Position numbers and translations under genes: made by a program | Notes under the pieces: model-generated | Database searches by the model: none | Seen by the model: only the letters and a program-made list of their open reading frames with translations | Told to the model about the DNA's origin: nothing | In this document: piece after piece, positions 23,321 to 32,766 of the stretch | Position numbering within the stretch: the first letter of the stretch is position 1 | Layout: every line of letters starts with the position of its first letter | Assembly: GCA_903845215.1 (NCBI GenBank) | Contig: CAIMWI010000058.1 | Coordinates: 1 to 37,510, forward strand | Source of the DNA: an uncultured Rhodobacterales bacterium | Lineage (GTDB): Bacteria > Pseudomonadota > Alphaproteobacteria > Rhodobacterales > Rhodobacteraceae | DNA length: 37,510 nucleotides | Direction of reading: 5' to 3'

Positions 23321-23863
23321 TTAGTTTTTCGCTGGACCCATGTCTTTGGGTGGCGCCGAGGGTGTGCGCAGGCCCGCATCGCGCCAGCGTTGCAATTCGG
23401 CATAACTGTCAAGCCACATCGACTTATAGACATCAAAATAGGTGGTCAGTGACAAGGCGCGCTCTAGAATCTTGCCGGGATGCTTTTTGCGCCAGGCCAA
23501 ATCGCTGGCCGCAAGGCTGGCGCGGATATCGCTGATGCCGCCAGCGCGCCCAGCATAGCGCACCAAACCGCTGTCGCCGGCGGGAATACCAGATGCTTCA
23601 GGCAGTTTGCCACCCAAGGCCACGATGGCATCTTCTCTGGGGTTTTGGTCGGTAAGGTTTGCGCCACCCGGTGTTGGGTCGGGCAAGACCGTCAGGTCTT
23701 CGGGCTGGACCAGTGCTTTGGGCGGCAGCAGGGCGAATTCATCGGGGCCATTGCTGGTCGAATGAAGGTTCATCAAGCGCGGAACGCCTTTGTTCGCCCC
23801 ACAGGCACCAAGCGCCAGAAGCGCCACGCCCGCTATCGCGAGAACCATCGGTGAATTCCGCAT
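23321..23863 (-). CDS. DUF3035 lipoprotein (possible BamF)
   Basis: A 180-residue lipoprotein: the N-terminus MRNSPMVLAIAGVALLALGAC ends in the lipobox LGAC with Cys21 as the acylation site. The mature part contains RLMNLHSTSNGPDEFALLPP, the most conserved DUF3035 block, followed by a Pro-rich segment. As I recall, the family includes BamF of the alphaproteobacterial outer-membrane assembly machine; I am not certain. The frame opens 6 residues earlier, but the ATG at 23863 places the signal peptide correctly and has AAGGG 9 bases ahead. It directly follows lspA, whose product would cleave its signal peptide. Confidence 0.88.
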   Translation of the reverse strand: MRNSPMVLAIAGVALLALGACGANKGVPRLMNLHSTSNGPDEFALLPPKALVQPEDLTVLPDPTPGGANLTDQNPREDAIVALGGKLPEASGIPAGDSGLVRYAGRAGGISDIRASLAASDLAWRKKHPGKILERALSLTTYFDVYKSMWLDSYAELQRWRDAGLRTPSAPPKDMGPAKN

Positions 23864-23937
23864 TCCGTCAGACCCTTGCACTCAACTTTCTTACGTCTTA
23901 GCGCATAGACTGCGCCGCGTCACGGGGTCTTTGTGCC

Positions 23938-24432
23938 CTAGGGCTTTTCAGGCCGACCGTTGTCGCCGGTAAAATTGGCAAACATCACCAAACCGACCGC
24001 GCCAAAAAAAATACCCAAGTCGGCAACGTTAAAAGCGTAGGGATTGTCGATCCCGCAGCATGACATGTTCAAAAAGTCAGCCACGGCCCCGTAAAGCATG
24101 CGGTCAATCACATTGCCCAAGGCCCCGCCGATCAACAGCCCCGCTGAAACCTGGGCGCGTAGGCCAGCTTTCTCGCGCAGAACCCACCGCCACACCCAAG
24201 CTGAAATCACCAGTGCCAATCCTATCAGCACGGCGCGCCCCAGATCCGAGTCTTGTGACATCAAGCCAAAGTTCATCCCGTAATTCCACGCCATACGGAA
24301 CACCAAATAGGGCGGGAAGACATCAATTTCGACGCGTTGGTTTAAGTTAAGCCAAAAGACCACAGCCCATTTACTGGCCTGATCCATGATCAGCACAATC
24401 AAAGCAACAAGGGTAATCAGGGCGCGTTGCAT
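23938..24432 (-). CDS. lspA: Lipoprotein signal peptidase (signal peptidase II)
   Basis: An inner-membrane aspartic protease that removes signal peptides from acylated prolipoproteins. The 164 residues show four membrane helices (about 4-24, 66-85, 94-112, 134-153). Conserved parts are MDQASKW (16-22), NYGMNFG at 50-56, GNVIDRMLYGAVADF with catalytic Asp119, and YAFNVADLGIF with catalytic Asp138. A Cys-Cys pair (SCCG, about 124-127) sits in the periplasmic loop between the two Asp; as I recall it is usual in this family of bacteria. It starts 3 bases after purH and precedes a lipoprotein gene. Confidence 0.96.
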   Translation of the reverse strand: MQRALITLVALIVLIMDQASKWAVVFWLNLNQRVEIDVFPPYLVFRMAWNYGMNFGLMSQDSDLGRAVLIGLALVISAWVWRWVLREKAGLRAQVSAGLLIGGALGNVIDRMLYGAVADFLNMSCCGIDNPYAFNVADLGIFFGAVGLVMFANFTGDNGRPEKP

Positions 24433-24435
24433 CTT

Positions 24436-26022
24436 TTAATGCCTGAAATGGCGTTGGCCGGTAAACACCATGGCCAATCCCGCCGCATCGGCCGCGGCAA
24501 TCACCTCATCATCGTTCATTGACCCGCCCGGTTGGATCACCGCCGTGGCCCCCGCCTCTGCCGCCGTGATCAGCCCATCAGCGAAGGGAAAGAAAGCGTC
24601 CGAGGCAACCACCGACCCGTGCGTTGGGCTTTGGGGCAGGCCCATAGCTTCGGCCATATCGCCTGCCTTGCGCGCGGCGATGCGGGTCGAATCGACGCGG
24701 CTCATTTGGCCTGCGCCAATGCCCACAGTGGCAGCCCCTTTGACATAGACGATGGCATTGGATTTTACATGTTTGGCCACAGTCCAAGCAAACAGCAAAT
24801 CCGCCATTTCAGCCGGCGTTGGCGCGCGTTTGGTGACAACCTTAAGGTCTGCCGGTGCGATACCTGCAAAATCGCGGTCCTGTACCAAAATGCCGCCCGC
24901 CACTTGCTTGAACGCCAGTCCGGGGGCCTTGGCATCGGGCAGGTTGGCCGTGGTCAGCAGGCGCAAGTTCTTTTTTGTGGCAAAGATCGCCATAGCCTCG
25001 TCTGATGCGCCGGGGGCTATGACCACTTCGGTGAAAATCTTGACGATTTCTTGCGCTGTTAAGGCATCCAAGGGCGCGTTCAGTGCCACTATCCCCCCGA
25101 AGGCAGACGTTTGATCGCATTGATAGGCGCGCAAATACGCCTCGTGCAGGGTGGTGGCTTGCCCTACCCCGCAGGGGTTGGCGTGTTTAACGATGGCGAC
25201 CGTGGGGGCTTGGCCGGCGAATTCGGCCACCAGTTCAAAGGCAGCGTCGGTGTCGTTGATGTTGTTATAAGACAAGTCCTTGCCCTGCCATTGCCGCGCG
25301 GTGGCAACGCCTTGGCGTCCAGAGCCATCGGTGTAAAACGCCGCCTTTTGGTGCGGGTTCTCACCGTAGCGCATTCCTTGCGCAAAGGTGCCAGCGAAAG
25401 AGCGGTTGCGCGCGAAGGGCTCGCCAATCTGCCCCGCCATCCAGCCTGACACGGCGGTGTCATAAGCCGCTGTCTTGGCATAGGCAGCGAGGGCCATTTT
25501 CTGGCGAAAGGCCAAGGTCGTCGCCCCGTTGCGGGCCTTCATCTGTTCTATCAGCGCGGCATAATCGGCGGGATCGGTGATGACGGTGACAAAGCGGTGG
25601 TTTTTGGCCGCTGCCCGAATCATGGCTGGCCCGCCGATGTCTATGTTTTCGATGCAAGTCTCATGGTCGGCACCCTTGGCCACTGTATCTTCAAAGGGGT
25701 AAAGGTTTACGATCAACAGATCGATCGGTTCTATGCCGTGTGCGGCCATAGCGAGCAGGTGTTCGTCATCATCGCGCAGCGCCAAAAGCGCGCCGTGGAT
25801 ATTGGGGTGCAAGGTTTTCACGCGGCCCCCCATCATCTCGGGAAACCCCGTCACATCGGCCACATCGCGCACGCTAAGCCCTGCTGCCCGCAGCAGGGCC
25901 GATGTGCCGCCTGTTGAAATCAGCTCTACCCCCAGCCCTGCCAGGGCACGGGTCAGGTCAAGCAAGCCAGTTTTGTCGGAAACCGAAATCAAGGCGCGGC
26001 CGATTGGCACAAGATTTGTCAT
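24436..26022 (-). CDS. purH: Bifunctional AICAR transformylase / IMP cyclohydrolase
   Basis: Catalyses the last two steps of purine synthesis in the cytoplasm. The N-terminal MGS-like cyclohydrolase domain (about 1-150) begins with [18 protein letters not shown] and includes [20 protein letters not shown]. The transformylase domain has [26 protein letters not shown] and ends in [10 protein letters not shown] and AVIQPGGS, with [10 protein letters not shown] at the very C-terminus. The 528 residues are standard. The frame is open upstream into the heparinase gene region, but the ATG at 26022 matches the family start and follows a G-rich site. It lies 23 bases after the heparinase-like gene and 3 before lspA. 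Confidence 0.97.
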   Translation of the reverse strand: MTNLVPIGRALISVSDKTGLLDLTRALAGLGVELISTGGTSALLRAAGLSVRDVADVTGFPEMMGGRVKTLHPNIHGALLALRDDDEHLLAMAAHGIEPIDLLIVNLYPFEDTVAKGADHETCIENIDIGGPAMIRAAAKNHRFVTVITDPADYAALIEQMKARNGATTLAFRQKMALAAYAKTAAYDTAVSGWMAGQIGEPFARNRSFAGTFAQGMRYGENPHQKAAFYTDGSGRQGVATARQWQGKDLSYNNINDTDAAFELVAEFAGQAPTVAIVKHANPCGVGQATTLHEAYLRAYQCDQTSAFGGIVALNAPLDALTAQEIVKIFTEVVIAPGASDEAMAIFATKKNLRLLTTANLPDAKAPGLAFKQVAGGILVQDRDFAGIAPADLKVVTKRAPTPAEMADLLFAWTVAKHVKSNAIVYVKGAATVGIGAGQMSRVDSTRIAARKAGDMAEAMGLPQSPTHGSVVASDAFFPFADGLITAAEAGATAVIQPGGSMNDDEVIAAADAAGLAMVFTGQRHFRH

Positions 26023-26045
26023 GGCAAGACCCCCCAAAATCGGTG

Positions 26046-27764
26046 TTAGATCTGGCTGGCGGGATCTTCCCACTCCAGATCGCGGATGGCAAGCGGAGTA
26101 TCCTGCGCCTTGGCCAAGGTCCAGCCCAACTGGCTGTCTGGGCCCTGCGCAATCCCACAAAGCACAATTTGTAAGCTGTCGCGCGGGCGCATTCGGGTTT
26201 TTTCCAAATAAATCGTGGGTTCCAGCGTTAGGTTTGCGGTGCCGTCATGGCGAAATACCCAAATCTCGCCGCTTTTCAGGGTTAACGACACGGCAGCCCC
26301 GCCCATATCCAAGCGCGCGTCAACATCCGGGTGCAGGTGAAAGCGAATGGTGAAGGGCAGGTTCTTTTTGCGCGCACGACCCAGCCCCACCCCGCGCTTT
26401 TCAAAAGCGGCGGTGGCGGTCAGCCGGTCAGTTCCCGTTAACAAGCGCCCCGCCTTGGTCAGCATCAGGTCGCGCACATGGATCATGCCGTGGCTTTTGG
26501 CCCAACCGTCATGGGCCAGATGTACACCTGCGCCCGTCTCTCCGGGAAAAAGGCGCAGCGTGGTTGTGTCGGCGCGGGTGACAAAGGCCCCGACGCCTTT
26601 TGGCCCAAGCCGAGAGGACGAGATATCCTCTATCCCCAGCGTTGAATGCGCCGCCGTTGTGCGCCCGGGCGCGTGCCATTTGGCCCCAAAAGCCGCCCCT
26701 GACCCAACTGATACGACGACCGGTCTGCGCCCAGAGGTCAGTTCAAACGCCCCAAGGGACGCATGGGCCTGCGCGCTGCCCTGTGCCGGCGCGGCGGCAT
26801 CCAGCACAATCGACGTGCGTCCGCCCGTCAGCCGCACATATCCCATGGCCATTCCCGCCGATGGCAAGGGCTTGATCCCCGCATTGGCCAAGGCAGCGTC
26901 CAGCCGCCCCTCGGCCCCGCGCCCGCCGCCGTGAAAGCGGGCAAGGCCCCCATCAGCGTGGCGAAGCGCGCGTAAAATGGGGGCAACCCGCTCGATCGCG
27001 GCCAGAAGTTCGGCGGGGATGGCGCGGTCCACCTCGGCCAGTGCCTGTTCGACCCAAGTGAGCAATGTAAACAGGTCCAACAGGTCTTCCGGATTGCGGC
27101 TGGCAATGCCGCCGCCCATGTCAACTTCCGCCTCAAGATGAGCGGACAGCGCGTTTAGGGCAGGAATAACGGGGCCTGACAAACCGGTCAGCATCAGTCC
27201 GGTGATAATGGTGGCCGTCAAAGCCTCGACCCGGTTCAGGCCTGCTGCGGCTTGAGGCCATCGACGGGCCAAAAATTGCATTTGCGCCGAAAGGCTGGCC
27301 ATAAAGGCCGCTTGGTCGGGCGCGGGGCGGTCTTGCAGCAGCAGGGGCGCGTGGTTGACCCAGCGGATCAACCGACGTCCTAAAACATGGGGCTGCCACC
27401 CCGGGCCGCGCCCTTGGCCAAAGCGCGCCAGCCAGTCGAACGTCCAGCTTTGGGCTTTGGCTTGCGCCTTCAGACTGCCCATCGCCGCCAAGTCATCCAA
27501 CCACCCAAAGCCATGGGCCTGCACCTGCATATCTGCATCGGGATAGGCCAGATCCCAGATAGCGACATCGGGCTTTTCAACCAGCACACCGCCAAGGATG
27601 AATTGCCCAGCCACCAACTGCTTGCCGCGCGCATACAGCCCGATCGAGCGCGGTTCAGGCTGGTTTTCAAAACCCACAGCCACAGGCTTGCGTCGCGCAC
27701 GCCACATATCCAGCCGGTCACGCCACCCGCCCGACACGCGATGCTTTGGGTCGTCTTTGGCCAT
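26046..27764 (-). CDS. Heparinase II/III-like protein, cytoplasmic
   Basis: A 572-residue protein of the heparinase II/III family, with an alpha-helical toroid-like N-terminal half and a beta-rich C-terminal domain (from about residue 330: [27 protein letters not shown], which carries the family His). Known members are polysaccharide lyases acting outside the cytoplasm, but this one has no signal peptide. In Rhodobacteraceae this protein is, from memory, regularly next to purH. Its substrate is unknown. The frame continues to a TTG at 27809; I chose the ATG at 27764, which has an AGG 6 bases ahead. It is the first gene of the purH-lspA block and lies behind a terminator hairpin. Confidence 0.85.
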   Translation of the reverse strand: MAKDDPKHRVSGGWRDRLDMWRARRKPVAVGFENQPEPRSIGLYARGKQLVAGQFILGGVLVEKPDVAIWDLAYPDADMQVQAHGFGWLDDLAAMGSLKAQAKAQSWTFDWLARFGQGRGPGWQPHVLGRRLIRWVNHAPLLLQDRPAPDQAAFMASLSAQMQFLARRWPQAAAGLNRVEALTATIITGLMLTGLSGPVIPALNALSAHLEAEVDMGGGIASRNPEDLLDLFTLLTWVEQALAEVDRAIPAELLAAIERVAPILRALRHADGGLARFHGGGRGAEGRLDAALANAGIKPLPSAGMAMGYVRLTGGRTSIVLDAAAPAQGSAQAHASLGAFELTSGRRPVVVSVGSGAAFGAKWHAPGRTTAAHSTLGIEDISSSRLGPKGVGAFVTRADTTTLRLFPGETGAGVHLAHDGWAKSHGMIHVRDLMLTKAGRLLTGTDRLTATAAFEKRGVGLGRARKKNLPFTIRFHLHPDVDARLDMGGAAVSLTLKSGEIWVFRHDGTANLTLEPTIYLEKTRMRPRDSLQIVLCGIAQGPDSQLGWTLAKAQDTPLAIRDLEWEDPASQI

Positions 27765-27817
27765 TGTAACCTGCTTTGCCGCAGCCCCATCAGGAAGGCC
27801 GTCGGCCAAGCATAGCG

Positions 27818-27854
27818 AAGCCCCCCCAGCCTGTCACCGGGCGCGAGGGGGGGC
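27818..27854 (-). terminator. Strong hairpin downstream of the saccharopine dehydrogenase pair
   Basis: AAGCCCCCCC at 27818-27827 pairs perfectly with GGGGGGGCTT at 27845-27854 (10 bp) around a 17-base loop. It begins 11 bases after the stop at 27865, with an A-rich stretch before it. On the minus strand it is followed by CGCTATGC rather than a clean T-run. By position it separates the saccharopine genes from the heparinase-purH operon. Confidence 0.6.
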
Positions 27855-27864
27855 TTTTCGAATT

Positions 27865-29007
27865 TTAGGCGGTATGGTCAAGACGCTCCATATACTGCAC
27901 CAAACCGCGCACCTGACCCAGCCATTTGGTGTACAGCTTGGGGTCATGCGGTGCAGGGTGAACCCCTGCGGGGATATCGCCTGCCAGAAGCGATTCGACC
28001 GCAAACGACACCGGCGTTGACACCAGACGCGCCATGGCCGTGCCTTTGGCATCACCCCAAGCATCCATCGCCCAAGTCTCGTGGAAGAGGATCTTGCCCT
28101 CGCGTTCGGCTTTGAGCGAGACGAACAGGATCACGCGGTCCGGCTCTCCGGGGGCGTAGGAATTGTCGCGCACGAATTCGGCGGCCATCTCGGCCAGACG
28201 GGCATCGCCTTCGGGGCCGGACAGGGTTTCAATCTCACGAAACACCGGTGTCCAAGCGGATTCCCAGCCGTTCAGGCGAATCGTTCCGCGCACAAAGTCT
28301 TTCACCTTCCATGCCGGATCGAACCTGTAGTCTTGCATGAAGGGATAGGAATCACGGTTGGGATAGACCTCGAAGCTTTCGGCCTGAGGCAGCGGCGCGT
28401 CATAAGAGGTGATCGCATCCCAAGGCCGCGCGACGTTCAGTTCCTGAAAGTTCTTCAAGCTGCGCGAGGGCGAGCGCAGCGCTTTGAGCACGCCCAAAGG
28501 TGCCCAGCTGAACTTGTAGCGGAAAGGATTGGGAATCTTGGGCACACCGCCGCAATAAGACACGAAGCTGAGCACATTTTGTGCGTCATAGCCTTTAGAG
28601 GCCCGATAGCGCGCCACCAGATCATGCGCCATCAAATGGTCAATCCCCGGATCCAGCCCACACTCGTTGATCGACACCAGCCCCTTGGCTTTGAAATCGC
28701 CGTCCAGCGCGCGCATCTCGGGCGAGATGTAAGAGGATGAGACGAAATTCGCCCCCTTGGCCAAGCACGCCTTGGCGATGGGCACATGGTGTTCGACGGT
28801 CAGCATCGAAATCGCCACATCACCGGGGTTCAAGGCGTCTGTCAGCGACTCTAGCGAATAGGGGCGGATGTCTTGGGTCAGATCGCCCACGGCTTCGCGC
28901 GCCTTTTCAACCGTGCGGTTCCACACCACCACGGGCAGGCCTGCTTCAATCAACCGCCGCAATCCGGGGGCCGAAGACAGGCCCGTGCCACACCAATGTA
29001 TCGTCAT
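27865..29007 (-). CDS. Saccharopine dehydrogenase family protein (glutamate-forming/reductase type)
   Basis: A 380-residue Rossmann-fold enzyme of the saccharopine reductase group, expected to interconvert saccharopine with aminoadipate semialdehyde plus glutamate. NECGLDPGIDHLMAHDLV and FVSYCGGVPKIPNPFRYKFS are the family core blocks. The dinucleotide loop reads GTGLSS (residues 7-12), less canonical than GxGxxG. AAGGAG is 7 bases before the ATG at 29007, which excludes the longer frame. It starts 10 bases after the lysine-forming saccharopine dehydrogenase gene, so the pair forms a bicistronic saccharopine module. Direction (lysine breakdown is more likely than synthesis in this group) is inference. 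Confidence 0.88.
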   Translation of the reverse strand: MTIHWCGTGLSSAPGLRRLIEAGLPVVVWNRTVEKAREAVGDLTQDIRPYSLESLTDALNPGDVAISMLTVEHHVPIAKACLAKGANFVSSSYISPEMRALDGDFKAKGLVSINECGLDPGIDHLMAHDLVARYRASKGYDAQNVLSFVSYCGGVPKIPNPFRYKFSWAPLGVLKALRSPSRSLKNFQELNVARPWDAITSYDAPLPQAESFEVYPNRDSYPFMQDYRFDPAWKVKDFVRGTIRLNGWESAWTPVFREIETLSGPEGDARLAEMAAEFVRDNSYAPGEPDRVILFVSLKAEREGKILFHETWAMDAWGDAKGTAMARLVSTPVSFAVESLLAGDIPAGVHPAPHDPKLYTKWLGQVRGLVQYMERLDHTA

Positions 29008-29017
29008 CGCGTTCTCC

Positions 29018-30067
29018 TTACACTGTCTGGATATGGCGGTCATAGTCCGCCTTGGCCCGACCCCAAACGCCCGACCCAAGGTCAGCCAGCGTGAGGAGCG
29101 AGGGCAAAAGTTGCGCTGCGTAATCTTGCGACGATTCGACCGGCATCAGCGAGGGTAGGTTGTCAATCGCCGTTACATCCAATGGCGGGTGATCTGCCAC
29201 ACGCAGTGCGGGCGCGTCCCAGTCGGTGGCACGGTCGTAGACCTTGATGGGCGAAAAGTCTGATGTCGGATCGCAGGCGATATCGCCAATCACCGTCAAC
29301 TTGCGCACATCGGTCTTGGCCGAGGCGGGCACGAACACCGGGCATCCGGGCCGCGCCAGAATGCAGTTGAGGAAAATCTCGTGTTGCAACACTTCCGGGA
29401 AAGGCCCGCCAGAGGCGGTTTCGGCCATATCCCACTTGGTCACGCCGCAGCCTAAGGCGTCCAACAAATCGGCCGCCCCTGTCCCCACGCGGCCCAAAGC
29501 GCCGATGATCAAGGCGTTGGGGCGCGACAAGCCGGCCAATTCCTCGGCCAGATTGGCCAAAAGCTCTGCTTTGCCCGCATAAACCGCCACTGGCCCTGCA
29601 ATTGCGCCGCGCTGTTGGGCGGCCCAGCATTTCAGGCTGACGGCAGCGCCCGCATAGCCTGCCCAATAGCCAAAGGCCGCAACCCTGCGGCCCTGTTCGT
29701 TCACCAGATATTCCAGATCATACAGCGCCCCGCGGCCCGCCTTGAAGCGTTGCAGCAACGCGCGGCCTGCGGGTTGGCCTTTGAAGGCATGGCCGAACAT
29801 GATGTGGCGGTGGGTCAGGGGGGTGCCGTCTTCGGGCAGTTCCTTTAGCCCAAAGATGATCGCATCGGGCGGGGCGAAGGGCCACGAATTCTCGGCCACG
29901 ATCTGGCAGCCTGCGCGCAGATAGCCGTCGATCGCAATGGCGCGGACATGGCTTTCTTCGACTGACACTTGGATGCCCGCCGCCACCAAGGCCGCAGCCC
30001 CCTCTGGCGTCAGGCCGACGCGTTCCTCATGGGGCCGCTGTTCGGCCCGAACCCAAAGATGCACCAT
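29018..30067 (-). CDS. Saccharopine dehydrogenase (NAD+, L-lysine-forming) type
   Basis: A 349-residue protein of the alanine dehydrogenase/PNT-related saccharopine dehydrogenase family, which links lysine and 2-oxoglutarate through saccharopine. RAEQRPHEERVGLTP at residues 7-21 is the substrate-binding N-terminus. The probable catalytic Lys75 (FGLKELPEDG) and His93 (MFGHAFKGQ) and the nucleotide loop IIGALGRVGTGA are present. Trp-rich segments (YWAGYAGA, CWAAQQRG) are typical of the Lys1-like group. The ATG at 30067 has GAGGAG 7 bases ahead, so nine upstream residues of the open frame are excluded. Together with the next gene it gives the two-enzyme saccharopine route, known in bacteria but not widespread. 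Confidence 0.9.
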   Translation of the reverse strand: MVHLWVRAEQRPHEERVGLTPEGAAALVAAGIQVSVEESHVRAIAIDGYLRAGCQIVAENSWPFAPPDAIIFGLKELPEDGTPLTHRHIMFGHAFKGQPAGRALLQRFKAGRGALYDLEYLVNEQGRRVAAFGYWAGYAGAAVSLKCWAAQQRGAIAGPVAVYAGKAELLANLAEELAGLSRPNALIIGALGRVGTGAADLLDALGCGVTKWDMAETASGGPFPEVLQHEIFLNCILARPGCPVFVPASAKTDVRKLTVIGDIACDPTSDFSPIKVYDRATDWDAPALRVADHPPLDVTAIDNLPSLMPVESSQDYAAQLLPSLLTLADLGSGVWGRAKADYDRHIQTV

Positions 30068-30218
30068 CGCACGCTCCTCTTTTGCGCCTTGCATAGCAGA
30101 CTGCCGCAGGCAAGCCAGCCCCCACCGCAGCCTGACGCGCCGCCAATGGCCCCTTTGCGCCCCCCGCCATGTCGCCTTTGAGGTTGCAGGCCCTGTCGCC
30201 CAAGTCTATCCCGCAGCC

Positions 30219-31031
30219 ATGAAACTTCTATTCCTTGGCGATGTGATGGGCAAATCCGGCCGGACGGCGGTGGCAGAGCGTTTGCCTGCCCTGCGCGCCG
30301 CATGGGGTTTGGATTTTGTGGTGGTGAATGGCGAGAATGCCAGTTCCGGCGCGGGGCTAACGCCCGAACACGCCAAGCTGATCCTGAACGCCGGAGCCGA
30401 TTGTGTGACGCTGGGCGATCATGCCTTCGACCAAAAGGACATGCTGTCGTTCATCGAGAGCGAACCGCGTATCCTGCGCCCGCTAAACTTTTCCAAAATC
30501 GCCCCCGGACGCGGGGCCAAGGTGTTTGATGCAACACAAGGCCGCAAGGTCTTGGTCACCCAAGCGTTGGGCCAAGTGTTCATGAAGCGCCCCTTTGACG
30601 ACCCCTTTAGTGCGCTGGACGCCGTTTTGAAAACCCATCCTTTGGGCGGGATGGTGCAGGCGGTGATCGTTGATATCCACGCTGAAGCGACATCTGAAAA
30701 AATGGCGATGGGGCATTGGTGCGACGGGCAGGCCAGTTTGGTTGTGGGCACCCATACCCATGTGCCCACGGGCGATGCGGTGATCCTGAATAAAGGCACG
30801 GCCTATCTGACCGATGCCGGCATGTGCGGCGATTATGACAGCGTGATCGGCATGGAAAAGCTGGAACCTTTGCGCCGGTTTATCACCGGCATGTCGTCGG
30901 CGCGTTTCGAACCGGCGGGGGGAGAGGCGACTTTGTCGGGGGTTTATGTCGAAACCGACGACCGCACGGGCAAGGCCACCCGCGTGGCCATGGTGCGCCA
31001 AGGCGGGCGGTTGCAGCAGGCGGGGCCGTGA
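30219..31031 (+). CDS. YmdB-family metallophosphoesterase (TIGR00282 type)
   Basis: A 270-residue calcineurin-like phosphoesterase; characterised relatives hydrolyse cyclic nucleotides such as cAMP and affect RNA turnover and development in Bacillus. Metal ligands visible: Asp8 (FLGDVMG), Glu39 and Asn40 (NGENASS), position 67, the HAEAT His and GTHTHVPT with two His. At position 67 the usual Asn of GNH is Asp here (TLGDHAFDQKD). The frame is open 94 residues upstream, but the conserved N-terminus starts at the ATG at 30219. Its stop overlaps the start of the transporter gene. Divergent from the saccharopine genes. Confidence 0.9.
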   Translation: MKLLFLGDVMGKSGRTAVAERLPALRAAWGLDFVVVNGENASSGAGLTPEHAKLILNAGADCVTLGDHAFDQKDMLSFIESEPRILRPLNFSKIAPGRGAKVFDATQGRKVLVTQALGQVFMKRPFDDPFSALDAVLKTHPLGGMVQAVIVDIHAEATSEKMAMGHWCDGQASLVVGTHTHVPTGDAVILNKGTAYLTDAGMCGDYDSVIGMEKLEPLRRFITGMSSARFEPAGGEATLSGVYVETDDRTGKATRVAMVRQGGRLQQAGP

Positions 31032-31924
31032 TGGGGCGGCCTATGACACGGGTGCAAAGCATCGCAGCTTTGGTGCTTTTGGGCGTTGGCTGGGGATCGA
31101 CGCAACCCTTGGGTAAGATCGCAGCCTCGTCGGGGCATCCGCCACTGACCCTGATTTTATGGCAGACGGTGATCTGCGTTGTCGTACTAGGCGCTTTAAC
31201 CTTGGTGCGCGGCAAAGGTTTGGTTCTAACGCGGCGGGCCTTTGGGTTTTATCTGGCTGTGGCGGTTCTGGGCACTTTGGTGCCCAATGCCGCCTTCTAC
31301 ATCTCGGTCCACAGGCTTCCTTCGGGGATCATGTCGATCTTGATTTCGACCGTGCCGCTGATGGCTTTTCCAATGAACTTGGCGCTGGGGTCTGACAAAT
31401 TTGAAATCAAACGCCTGATCGGCCTGCTTTTGGGACTAACAGGCGTTGCGATTATCGCCGCGCCCGGGGCCAGTTTGGCCCCTGGGTTGGTGGCCTTTCT
31501 GCCCGTGGCGTTGATCGGCCCACTGTTTTATGCGCTAGAGGGCACTTTCGTGGGCCGTTACGGCATGGCGGGAATGGACCCAATTCAGGCGATGTTCGGG
31601 GCAAGTCTGGTCGCTTTGGCGCTGTGTTTCCCCTTGGTGATTGTGACCGGATCTTGGGTCAGCCCCATGCCGCCTTGGGGAAAGCCAGAGGGTGCTTTGC
31701 TTTTATCTTCGGGCCTGCACGCCTTGCTTTATGCGGGCTATGTCGGGCTGGCGGCCAAAGCGGGGGCGGTGTTTGCCAGCCAAAGTTCGTATATCGTCAC
31801 GGCGGCGGGCCTGTGCTGGGCGATGCTGTTGTTGGGGGAACGTTTCTCTCCCTTGGTGTTTGTGGCATTGGCGGTGATGCTGGTTGGCGTCACCTTGGTG
31901 CGCCCGCGCACCCGCAACGCCTGA
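31031..31924 (+). CDS. EamA/DMT family transporter
   Basis: A 297-residue inner-membrane protein with about ten helices arranged as two EamA repeats. The first starts [19 protein letters not shown]. The second starts near residue 150 ([19 protein letters not shown]) and ends with [19 protein letters not shown], the typical repeat end. DMT proteins export or import metabolites such as amino acids; the substrate here is unknown. The gene starts within the ymdB stop (TGATG, ATG at 31031; a GTG at 31028 is also possible), so the two are translationally coupled. Confidence 0.9.
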   Translation: MGRPMTRVQSIAALVLLGVGWGSTQPLGKIAASSGHPPLTLILWQTVICVVVLGALTLVRGKGLVLTRRAFGFYLAVAVLGTLVPNAAFYISVHRLPSGIMSILISTVPLMAFPMNLALGSDKFEIKRLIGLLLGLTGVAIIAAPGASLAPGLVAFLPVALIGPLFYALEGTFVGRYGMAGMDPIQAMFGASLVALALCFPLVIVTGSWVSPMPPWGKPEGALLLSSGLHALLYAGYVGLAAKAGAVFASQSSYIVTAAGLCWAMLLLGERFSPLVFVALAVMLVGVTLVRPRTRNA

Positions 31925-31994
31925 GGGCGGGGTTGCGGCGGGGCCTGTGGCTGGTGTAAACGGCACCCAGTTCAAAACGGCGGGGAATACGGGC

Positions 31995-32735
31995 ATGTCA
32001 GGGCATTCCAAATGGTCGACCATCAAGCACAAAAAGGGCAAGACGGATGCGCTGCGCTCTAAGGTGTTTTCCAAGCTCAGCAAGGAAATCACCGTGGCAG
32101 CCAAGATGGGCATGCCCGATGTCGATATGAACCCGCGCCTGCGCTTGGCCGTGAAAGCCGCCAAGGCGCAGTCGATGCCCAAAGACGTGATCGACCGCGC
32201 GATCAAGAAATCGCAAATGGGCGATGCGGCCGATTACCACGACATTCGCTATGAAGGGTACGGCGTCAACGGCATCGCCATCATCTGCGAGGCGTTGACG
32301 GACAACCTGAACCGCACCGCCAGCAATGTACGCTCTTATTTCACCAAATGCGGCGGCAATCTGGGCCAAACCGGATCGGTCAGCCACAGCTTTGACCGCG
32401 TGGGCGAGATCACCTATCCGCTGTCGGCAGGATCGGCCGATGATGTGATGATGGCAGCTTTGGAAGCCGGCGCTGATGATGCCGAAACCGATGAAGACGG
32501 CCACTGGATCTATTGCCAGATCGAAGACCTGCCCGCCGTGTCGGACGCTTTGGAAAAGGCCTTAGGGGAATCCACCGAATCTAAACTGATCTGGAAGCCG
32601 CAAACCCTGACCGTGGTGGATCTGGAAACCGCGCAAAAATTGCTGCGCTTGGTCGATATGCTGGAAGAGGACGACGATGTGCAATCGGTCGTCCATAACT
32701 TTGACATTCCCGAGGATGTGGCAGCGCTGCTGTAG
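31995..32735 (+). CDS. yebC: YebC/PmpR-family protein (TACO1-like)
   Basis: A 246-residue three-domain protein. The N-terminus [19 protein letters not shown] and [19 protein letters not shown] are the hallmark of the family. [20 protein letters not shown] and [11 protein letters not shown] mark domains 2 and 3. Family members were first described as DNA-binding regulators; more recent work points to a translation role at proline-rich stalls, as for mitochondrial TACO1. The frame extends 37 residues into the end of the transporter gene region, but the family start is clearly the ATG at 31995. It lies 70 bases after the transporter. Confidence 0.96.
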   Translation: MSGHSKWSTIKHKKGKTDALRSKVFSKLSKEITVAAKMGMPDVDMNPRLRLAVKAAKAQSMPKDVIDRAIKKSQMGDAADYHDIRYEGYGVNGIAIICEALTDNLNRTASNVRSYFTKCGGNLGQTGSVSHSFDRVGEITYPLSAGSADDVMMAALEAGADDAETDEDGHWIYCQIEDLPAVSDALEKALGESTESKLIWKPQTLTVVDLETAQKLLRLVDMLEEDDDVQSVVHNFDIPEDVAALL

Positions 32736-32766
32736 GTTATGTTGCCCTACAGATGGGTCGAATACT

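Noticed and set aside
29937..30218. N-terminal extension of the YmdB-type protein
   Set aside because: The extra 94 residues overlap the saccharopine dehydrogenase gene on the other strand and are Arg/Pro-rich shadow sequence; the family starts with MKLLFLGDVMG.
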